From assembly GCF_900302445.1 (NCBI RefSeq), contig NZ_ONZF01000002.1, positions 62,001 to 126,000 on the forward strand: DNA of 64,000 bases. The letters are read 5' to 3'. This DNA comes from Palleronia abyssalis. Its GTDB lineage: Bacteria; Pseudomonadota; Alphaproteobacteria; Rhodobacterales; Rhodobacteraceae. Of the stretch, positions 35,816 through 42,649 are shown piece after piece. Position 1 is the first letter of the stretch, and each line of letters opens with the position of its first letter. A program made the position numbers and the translations under genes. Under the pieces are notes generated by a model. That model was not told the origin of the DNA, searched no databases, and saw only the letters and a program-made list of their open reading frames with translations.

Positions 35816-37139
35816 GAATGGGCGATAGACGATTGCGGAAACGCGTCCGCATCGCAGATCTTACCGCTCTGTCCCGACTGGTAAACCCGCGGTCCAGTTT
35901 GCGCCACGTCCCGGAGGGGCCACGCACAAACGCATACCAGTACGAGTTCGGCCCCGAGCGCATGAGAAGGATATCGTCCCGCACTTCGACCACCAAAGCC
36001 GGATTTGCTTCACCCTCTGTCGGTAAATGCGGCTCACTGACCGGAACAGTTCGGACGGGCCGAACCACATCCACAGGGTTACGCCGGGACCGGGCAAATT
36101 TCGTGCCGAGAATGTAGACCGTCACGAACCCCGCCGCACACAGCCCGAACGTCAGCAACGCCAAGCCCCCGTGCTCGGGCATCAGCGTCGCTAGAATGAT
36201 CGGCCCGGACATGAACGGCAGAAGAACCACGGTTGTTGCCGGGTTCGATATATGCCGACGCTTCCGTCCAAGGCCGGCAATCTCCAGCCAACGCATAACG
36301 ATCTGATGGACATGCATGCGGTCTGGCTGATCGAACCGTTTACCTTGGCGACGCCGCCGATAGATCGCAAAAGTCGTGTCGGCAATCGGCCAGAAGAACA
36401 CCAAAGCAACGGCAGTTCCCGCGATATCCGCGTTGCGTGCCGCAAGGATGATGCCCAGCCACGCGACCAAGTGGCCCAAAGAATATGCCCCCGCATCGCC
36501 TAGAAATATCAGGCCACCGGGCCAGTTGAACAGCATGAACCCCAGAACCGCTGGAATGATGACGAGAGAGAGGGCGACCATCGGATAGTCACCGGCCGTG
36601 TACGCGAGAATTGCAAGGCCGGCCGCGGCCAAGACAGTGAAGGCCCCGGCAAGGCCGTTCATGCCGTCGATCAGGTTGGTCGCGTGACACAGACCGCTGG
36701 TCCAGATGATCGTGATGACCAAACCGATCGGCACCACGCCAAGAACGACGTCAATCGCCCCGATACCGCTTGAATTGATCCAGGCACCGGTCACGACTAT
36801 GGCCAAAGCTGATGACAGCGCAGCCCCGAACAGTCGTTTCTTGGGCGAGACGTCGAAGCCAAGGTCTTCGGCGAGTCCGGCGATGAAAACCGGCAGAACG
36901 CTCAGAAACAAGCCGGTGCCGATCATTCTGGCCTCCGGATCGGCGATGAACGGCACGCTGACAGCCGCAGCGACTACGATCGCCACACCCCCAAGTCGGG
37001 AAACCTGCTTGGTGTGCGAAGCTTGGACAGCCGAAAGATCATTCCGACGGTTCAACAAAACGGTACCCTTCGTGGCGTAGATCAAGGCGACACAGATGGC
37101 TGCCGCACACGAAAGCGTGAATAAGAAAAGAAAAATCAC
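35790..37139 (-). CDS. WecA-like polyprenyl-phosphate sugar-1-phosphate transferase
   Basis: A 449-residue membrane enzyme of the MraY/WecA family that loads the first sugar phosphate onto undecaprenyl phosphate, a likely priming step for the EPS repeat unit. About 10-11 membrane segments are present. Family motifs are HATNLIDGMNGLAG (catalytic aspartate loop), FLGDAGAYSLG and the basic C-terminal loop with DRMHVHQ. After the last helix it has an extra cytoplasmic tail of about 100 residues, longer than in WecA, whose role I do not know. The start is a GTG with GGGGAA ahead of it. Confidence 0.85.
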   Translation of the reverse strand: MIFLFLFTLSCAAAICVALIYATKGTVLLNRRNDLSAVQASHTKQVSRLGGVAIVVAAAVSVPFIADPEARMIGTGLFLSVLPVFIAGLAEDLGFDVSPKKRLFGAALSSALAIVVTGAWINSSGIGAIDVVLGVVPIGLVITIIWTSGLCHATNLIDGMNGLAGAFTVLAAAGLAILAYTAGDYPMVALSLVIIPAVLGFMLFNWPGGLIFLGDAGAYSLGHLVAWLGIILAARNADIAGTAVALVFFWPIADTTFAIYRRRRQGKRFDQPDRMHVHQIVMRWLEIAGLGRKRRHISNPATTVVLLPFMSGPIILATLMPEHGGLALLTFGLCAAGFVTVYILGTKFARSRRNPVDVVRPVRTVPVSEPHLPTEGEANPALVVEVRDDILLMRSGPNSYWYAFVRGPSGTWRKLDRGFTSRDRAVRSAMRTRFRNRLSPIQHEHAAIH

Positions 37140-37400
37140 GACGTTCCCCGATATGATGTCCGAGACTAAAAAACTGTAAAATTGAAGGACTGCCTTGCTG
37201 GCACTTGTCTACCACTTACCGGACTCGCACATCTTGTCACAAGATCCCTTCAAATTTGATTATTCTGAAATGTCCTTTCAGCGCAAATTTTCGGCACTAC
37301 CGAAGACCTTCGAAGCCCTATCACGCAGGCAACGGCTACGCTCCGTTCGAAGTTCGGTGGAATCCTCGCCGGACGCCACCGAACTGACGCACTTACCCGA
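37140..37400. other. A/T-rich spacer between tailspike-like gene and WecA-like gene
   Basis: 261 bp, clearly more A/T-rich than average, so it is probably the promoter region of the minus-strand WecA-like gene. A 13-bp palindrome TCTTGTCACAAGA and an inverted repeat TTCGGTGG-N15-CCACCGAA are visible; the second could end the tailspike-like transcript. No gene was recognised. Confidence 0.5.
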
Positions 37401-39935
37401 TCAAACGAGGTCGTGATTCCGGCTCCCGCTGGTGTAGCATCCGGATACTTGAATCAGGCCGAGTCCGTCGAACGTGCCGCCTAGCGCGGCCAACCTGATA
37501 CCAAACGATTCCTTCTGCCATCCACTCGCGTCGCGGCTCCAGTTCTTATCGTCTGTGCCGTTGTTCACCCCTGTTCCACTAGAGCCAAACAGCGAGGATT
37601 CCCCCAAAGTTCCAACGGAATATCCGGATATACCTCCGCTTTGGCCCAATGCTTCGACCACACGGGTCGACAGACTGCGAAGGTTCGCCCCTTTCGGAAC
37701 AAGTGGTTTGGTCGATACCGCCGGACCCGCGGTTGCTGAAACCTGTTCGCTGAAGAAGACCTCCTGAAATTCGTAGAAGTTTGCAATCATGCGCCGGGAT
37801 CCCGTCGTGATCTCGAAAATTTCCACCGAGTTCCCGGAACTGGACACCTTGTCCTGAGAGATCACGCGAAGCGTATCCCATTGCGGCGAGTCGGTTCGGA
37901 TCCTGAATCGGTTCGCCGCGCCCCCGCCTTCGATACGCACCGCCACCGGATGGCTCGTGTCCTGGCTCTGGGACATCAAAAGCGATATGTCGAAATCGCA
38001 GCGATTCATGACACCTTGGATGAACGGCACACCCATCTTCGTGCCCGGAACGTCGAACATGAACCGTCCACTCGCTCGCGTCGCGTCGATCTGGACGTAG
38101 TCGTTGTAATCTTCCGGAACCCGGAAAAACCAGGATCCGAAATTCACACTGATAGAACCACCACTGTTGAAATCTGCAAAACGGGCGACCTTCGCTCCGC
38201 CAAGCTGGGAGTTCTTGTGCAGTGAACCATCCCAGTACCCTCCGCCAATACTGGCGGACGCCACTTCGAGATCGGCGATCCCCTGGCTGCGTCGCGAGAA
38301 CAGAAAACCGGTCTGAAAGGTAGAAGCTCGTGTGGTACACTTGTACGAAGTCGCGCCCGTCACATACGGAACGCCGACTTCGCGGCCGCTATCGTAGCAG
38401 TTGCCGATACGAATATTGTACTCACCGGATTCATTTGGTGTGAAATACCACACGTGCGCCGGCGCTTCCCATTCGTAAGCACTTGTGTCTAACTGGGACC
38501 ACCGATCCGAGTAGACGTCACCAATCCAGAAATCATCGATTCCCGTCCCTATGATCCCGAACAGAATGCCGTCGAAGTGGAAATCCCCGGCATAGACGTT
38601 GCCGGCCTCGCCATTCGGGCCCCGGAGCATAACGAATGCGCGGGGGATCAGCTTTTCGGGCGCCGAGAAGTCTGTTGCCCTCGCTTCGAAATCACCAACG
38701 ATCCTGACACGGCTTCCTCGGAAGAAAAGAAGCGCGGCCTGCGCTCGGTTGGAATAAGGGGCCGCAGACGTCCAGGTGCGATTGTAGAAATCGATCATCA
38801 GCTGGGGCCGGGTTTTCTGTGCCGTTCCCGAGTAGCGGAATTGAGGGCGCTCGAACGTGACATTACCCGCCGTACCATCGTTTTCGTGCCACATGACGGG
38901 AACGCCGAACGTCTTCATCGTAATCGGCGCATCGAATATAAGATGTGCGCCATCCGCGAGTTTGGGAATGTCCTCGAAAGTCTCGTATGCCACCTCAATC
39001 GGAACATCGATTCTGAGCCGATGGCCGTGCAGGTTCATAGCTCGCACCGCGCGCCCCAAAGCGTCTTTCGCATTCGGCTCGGGGTCAAACGCGGAAATCG
39101 GAAGGACTCCGTCGCGGGCCACGACCCGTAGCGCAATGCCCCCATCGGGGCAAAAATCGATGTGACGGTCCTCAGAATTAGCTGACTCCTTGAGGTAGGT
39201 CACCCCTTCGGCAACGGCACTGAATGCTGCCCCATCAGGGAAATCGTTCAGGGCCCCGGATTGCGCCGCCCGCATGAAATCCGACACGGTATTGAACCGC
39301 GAAGCCGTCTCCAGACGAACGGTGGCAAGCGCCTTTTCCGCATCCAGGAAAATTTCTTCCGCTCTCGCTTGGTAATGGAGGGCAGAGAACCTCCCCGGCT
39401 CGACCTCGGTATTCTGGGCTTCGTTCGCCCACCGCCGTGACGCTTCTGCAGAATTAACGGCCAAAGAAGCGGCCATTTCGGCCGCTTCAGCCTTGACAAC
39501 AGAACGGTCAGCCTCCGCCTTTGCGGTTTCCGTCGCGGCGACGACCTTATGATAGTCCCCCTCGGGCACTACCGACACGAGGACGCCAGGCAGCTTTGTA
39601 TGTCCGACGCTCAGAAGGTCGGCGACATCGCCGCCCGATTCGGGAACCTGTATTGTGCCAAGTTCCCGCCGCCACCCGTTCTCGGTTCCAGATGGGCGCC
39701 TCAGTAGTGAAATTCTGTAATACGTGTCGGTTGCGCCCCGAGAATTGGGCCAAAGCCCAACCGAAAAGCGGCCTTCCTCATCCAATTGGGCTGCGATGCG
39801 GCGAACCGGGATCGTAGCATTGCCTAAGGTATCGATGCCCTCGGAGGATAGTTCGAATTGAACTTCTTGTGCGATAGTCTTGTTGCCATCGGCTTGCGGG
39901 AAAAAGCCGGTCACAGGGGCGAGTGTCAAAGTCAT
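37401..39935 (-). CDS. Phage tailspike/tail-fibre-like protein inside the EPS locus
   Basis: 844 residues, no signal peptide or membrane helix. Residues 1-115 are a compact beta-rich head. Residues 131-165 are alanine/glutamate-rich and look coiled-coil. Residues 166-192 read SRRWANEAQNTEVEPGRFSA then LHYQARA, a motif common near the N-terminus of phage tail fibres. The rest is rich in Asn, Gly, Asp and aromatic residues in short strands, compatible with a right-handed beta-helix as in depolymerising tailspikes. No other phage gene is near. The start follows GAGGA at a good distance. Local G/C is low (28 of 60 bases at 38401-38460 against 39 of 60 at 49261-49320), suggesting transfer. Enzymatic activity is not shown. 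Confidence 0.7.
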   Translation of the reverse strand: MTLTLAPVTGFFPQADGNKTIAQEVQFELSSEGIDTLGNATIPVRRIAAQLDEEGRFSVGLWPNSRGATDTYYRISLLRRPSGTENGWRRELGTIQVPESGGDVADLLSVGHTKLPGVLVSVVPEGDYHKVVAATETAKAEADRSVVKAEAAEMAASLAVNSAEASRRWANEAQNTEVEPGRFSALHYQARAEEIFLDAEKALATVRLETASRFNTVSDFMRAAQSGALNDFPDGAAFSAVAEGVTYLKESANSEDRHIDFCPDGGIALRVVARDGVLPISAFDPEPNAKDALGRAVRAMNLHGHRLRIDVPIEVAYETFEDIPKLADGAHLIFDAPITMKTFGVPVMWHENDGTAGNVTFERPQFRYSGTAQKTRPQLMIDFYNRTWTSAAPYSNRAQAALLFFRGSRVRIVGDFEARATDFSAPEKLIPRAFVMLRGPNGEAGNVYAGDFHFDGILFGIIGTGIDDFWIGDVYSDRWSQLDTSAYEWEAPAHVWYFTPNESGEYNIRIGNCYDSGREVGVPYVTGATSYKCTTRASTFQTGFLFSRRSQGIADLEVASASIGGGYWDGSLHKNSQLGGAKVARFADFNSGGSISVNFGSWFFRVPEDYNDYVQIDATRASGRFMFDVPGTKMGVPFIQGVMNRCDFDISLLMSQSQDTSHPVAVRIEGGGAANRFRIRTDSPQWDTLRVISQDKVSSSGNSVEIFEITTGSRRMIANFYEFQEVFFSEQVSATAGPAVSTKPLVPKGANLRSLSTRVVEALGQSGGISGYSVGTLGESSLFGSSGTGVNNGTDDKNWSRDASGWQKESFGIRLAALGGTFDGLGLIQVSGCYTSGSRNHDLV

Positions 39936-39993
39936 TCACGGTCCTCGAATGCTGTTTTGCCTTGCTGGCAAGACGATCAGTTCAAGACGAGGC

Positions 39994-40078
39994 GTGGCTT
40001 TTACCTGGCGCCGGACGAACGCCGCCAAGGGAAATACCGGCATAAACACATGCCAGTAGGGAACACGGTAAAAGCCAC
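39994..40078. repeat. 11-bp inverted repeat in the spacer between wzc and tailspike-like gene
   Basis: GTGGCTTTTAC at 39994-40004 is exactly complementary to GTAAAAGCCAC at 40068-40078, with 63 bases between. The 219-bp spacer has no gene. The pair could be a footprint of an inserted element, a long-loop terminator for the wzc transcript, or a binding-site pair for a regulator of the tailspike-like gene. None of these can be chosen from sequence alone. Confidence 0.4.
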
Positions 40079-40154
40079 TCCCAATCGGGCGTGGTTCTAC
40101 CGAAGCTGTATTTCCGGATTTTTAGGCCACCGTACGCAGGTCCTACGAACGGTG

Positions 40155-41291
40155 TTACTGATCGTAGTATGAGCTGGAGTACGTGCTATAGGTGCCGTAC
40201 TTCCCGCCATAGCCGTATCGCTTCATCCCTGCCGGATCGATCTGTGCCAAAACCAGGCCAGCCACGTCCAACTTCGCACGATCCAGTTGTCTGAGAGACT
40301 CTTTCAACTGCAGCCTGCTTGTACGATCCCAAGCAACACTGAAGATTATAGCGTCGACGCTTTGCCCGATCACCCGCGCTTCCGGGACAATAAGGACCGG
40401 CGGAGTATCTACGATGATGAAATCGTAAGCATCACGCATCCTGTCGAGGAATTCGTCAAACTTCCCCGTGGAGAACAAGTCAGCCGCGTTGAGGGTACTT
40501 TTCTCCCCAAGCAGGACATCGACGTTCATTCTCGGGTCGCGAACGACGAGATCACTAATATCACCAGATTCACGCCCCAATGCCGTTACTATACCCGGCT
40601 TGTTCGACTCGACTTTGAAATATTCGTTCAGTGTCCGGCGCCTGACGTCGCCTTCGATCAGCAGCACTTTCTTGTTCAACCCGGCAAAGTTGTGCGCCAG
40701 GCAAATCGCTTGGGTGGTTTTTCCCTCACCCGGCAAAGATGAGGTCGACATTATGACCTGCGGCGCTTGATTTGGACTGGCCAAAAGAATGGAAGTCCGC
40801 AGATTTCTCACGGCTTCCGCTGCCGCAGAAGCAGGCTTATCGTTCAGGTATGTAATCAGGTGGGAACGCCGCTTGATGGGCATTTTCGGGATCTGGCCGA
40901 ACACCGGCAACGCCGTCCCCGCCTCAAGGTCATCGGCGGTTCGATATCCCTTATTCATGAATTGGCGCATGAAGACCAGGGCCGCACCCAAAGCCAACCC
41001 GAGCATTACGGACACAAGCACAATTCGGGATTTCTGAGGCGACACGTACCGACCTGGAATTGCTTCGGACAGGACGCGGCTATCCGCCTGCTGAAGTCCC
41101 CGCTGCACCGTCGCTTCTTTCAGACGTGTCAGAAACGTCTCGTACAGGGTTCGCGTTGCCTGGACTTCACGCTCGGCCTGCTGCAATCTAACCAAATCGT
41201 CGGATTGGGAAGAAACCTGCTGTTCAAGCCGGTCAACCGAACTTCGCAACGCGGCAACCTGTTGTTCCTGACGCGAAATATCGGCTTGCAA
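40155..41291 (-). CDS. Wzc/ExoP-type chain-length protein, C-terminal tyrosine-kinase half (after an in-frame stop)
   Basis: 378 codons from a TTG. It carries the second membrane helix (about residues 90-108), then a BY-kinase domain: Walker A STSSLPGEGKTTQAI (183-197), Walker A' VLLIEGDVRR (209-218), Walker B YDFIIVDTPP (289-298), and a C-terminal tyrosine cluster within RYGYGGKYGTYSTYSSSYYDQ (one residue per turn is Tyr; seven tyrosines). These enzymes control polymerisation and export of EPS by cyclic tyrosine phosphorylation. It is in the same frame as the upstream half and separated from it only by a TAG codon and 25 open codons with no better start. On its own it lacks helix 1 and most of the periplasmic domain. 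Confidence 0.85.
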   Translation of the reverse strand: MQADISRQEQQVAALRSSVDRLEQQVSSQSDDLVRLQQAEREVQATRTLYETFLTRLKEATVQRGLQQADSRVLSEAIPGRYVSPQKSRIVLVSVMLGLALGAALVFMRQFMNKGYRTADDLEAGTALPVFGQIPKMPIKRRSHLITYLNDKPASAAAEAVRNLRTSILLASPNQAPQVIMSTSSLPGEGKTTQAICLAHNFAGLNKKVLLIEGDVRRRTLNEYFKVESNKPGIVTALGRESGDISDLVVRDPRMNVDVLLGEKSTLNAADLFSTGKFDEFLDRMRDAYDFIIVDTPPVLIVPEARVIGQSVDAIIFSVAWDRTSRLQLKESLRQLDRAKLDVAGLVLAQIDPAGMKRYGYGGKYGTYSTYSSSYYDQ

Positions 41292-41366
41292 TCGGACGAC
41301 GACGGGATTGATTCGCGCATCCAGTTCGGCCTGACTTGGGTTGCCGTTTCCGCTTAAAAGGGCACT

Positions 41367-42311
41367 CTACGAACCGCTGTTCAGGAATTCCGCAAGCTCA
41401 TCTATATTTCCGGCCGATCGCAATTCCTCAATGCGATTCGACCTCGCCTGGGAGATCGACAGATCTGCTTCGGCCGCGCCGAGCCGTTCGCGGGTATCGA
41501 TCAACTGGCGATTGAGCGCCTCCAAGGCCTCAATACTGACAAGATCAATTTCGGTTCGAATTGACTTCAGCTCGGCCTCACGGTTATTCAGCTCGACTTC
41601 TAACTCTGCCACCCTCTCGGACAACCAAGTCACCGCATTTTCGGTTGCCGAAAACTTCTGATCGATCTGATCCAGGATATATATATCGGCAAGTGTATTT
41701 GCAATTTCCTGGGACTTGTCCGCACTGGTCGTCGTTACATTGATATTGAATATATACGTATCGCGCTGAACATTAGCTGAAATCGCACGTCGAACGGCTC
41801 CAACTGTCCTATTAAGCGTATCACGTTCGGCGGAAGAAGCGTTCGGTTCGGCAGTTACGGCGTCCGATTGAAAGAAATCGAAATCCGGCAACATATCCCG
41901 GACGGAGCCGATGACGGCTCCGATCGAAAATACCGGTTCAGTCCGAAGTGCCGCGTTGAACTCAGGATCCTCGGTCAGGTCCATCTCCCGAACCAGTTGG
42001 ACCAGAAGCCCTCGGGATCGAATGACTTCGACCTCGGTGTTCATCGCCGCGTCCTCGGTCGATGCGCCGCCTACCAAGGCTTCGATGTCGACGATCGGTT
42101 CGCTGCGCAGCTCAAGGGCAAGGGACGTCGAAGCCGTGTACATGGGAACCGCGACCCGCATGGCGTAGTAGCCGCCGATCACGCCCATCAGGACCGCGCA
42201 GAAAAGTAGGGTCCACCGCCCACGCCAAAGACTGCCCAACAAGGCGAACACATCAATCTCGTCGTCTTCGCCATGCGAGTCTTGGCCGCGAAGCCGATTA
42301 TCCTGCAGCAT
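41367..42311 (-). CDS. Wzc/ExoP-type chain-length protein, N-terminal half (ends at an amber codon)
   Basis: 314 codons from the ATG at 42311 (an alternative TTG lies at 42398). After a short acidic N-terminus, DDEIDVFALLGSLWRGRWTLLFCAVLMGVIGGYYAM gives the first membrane helix of the Wzz domain, then YTASTSLALE and a periplasmic coiled coil (ERVAELEVELNNREAELKSI...). The frame stops at TAG (41367-41369) in the middle of the coiled coil, and the next codons in the same frame continue directly with SALLSGNGNPSQAELDARINP and the kinase half. A whole protein would be about 718 residues, normal for the family. It may be a disrupted gene, a read-through gene or a sequencing error. Confidence 0.85.
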   Translation of the reverse strand: MLQDNRLRGQDSHGEDDEIDVFALLGSLWRGRWTLLFCAVLMGVIGGYYAMRVAVPMYTASTSLALELRSEPIVDIEALVGGASTEDAAMNTEVEVIRSRGLLVQLVREMDLTEDPEFNAALRTEPVFSIGAVIGSVRDMLPDFDFFQSDAVTAEPNASSAERDTLNRTVGAVRRAISANVQRDTYIFNINVTTTSADKSQEIANTLADIYILDQIDQKFSATENAVTWLSERVAELEVELNNREAELKSIRTEIDLVSIEALEALNRQLIDTRERLGAAEADLSISQARSNRIEELRSAGNIDELAEFLNSGS

Positions 42312-42649
42312 ATATAGTCGCCATTCTAGTTCGGCTTCGTCCAAGCCTTCGATCAGTCTAGACCAATCGCACGACAATCGGAAGAAAGCGTTCGCCAAGA
42401 AGGTTTACAGTCATCGGGTTGTGATGAAACCGGCCAGCAGCAACCCAGTATAGTTGTTTGAAGGCCATGACCCAACCCGGGCCGGTCCGCAAGGTTTTCG
42501 ATGTGCGGCGAGAAAAAAATGCGCGGAATTCTCGCATTCGCCTTCAGTGACCACAACTTTCCCGCGAAATTTGCTCGGGGTTAACTCGATCTGTGCCATC
42601 CCCATGGCGCAGCTTACGAAAAACAGGCGACCAATCGGGACGGGCGGAT
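42312..42649. other. 338-bp divergent spacer between wzc and RTX glycanase gene
   Basis: No gene is recognised here. The stretch is mixed in composition with A/T-rich tracts (AGAAAAAAATGCG near 42510, TTTGCTCGGGGTTAACTCGAT near 42570) and must hold the promoters for both the minus-strand EPS genes and the plus-strand glycanase. I could not place a convincing promoter or operator. Confidence 0.5.

Noticed and set aside
37195-37416. 73-codon plus-strand frame in the spacer between the WecA-like and tailspike-like genes
   Set aside because: A/T-rich, runs into the opposing gene's end, no ribosome binding site.
37401-42311. Remnant prophage
   Set aside because: Only the tailspike-like gene looks phage-derived; neighbours are EPS genes with intact functional motifs and there is no attachment site or integrase.
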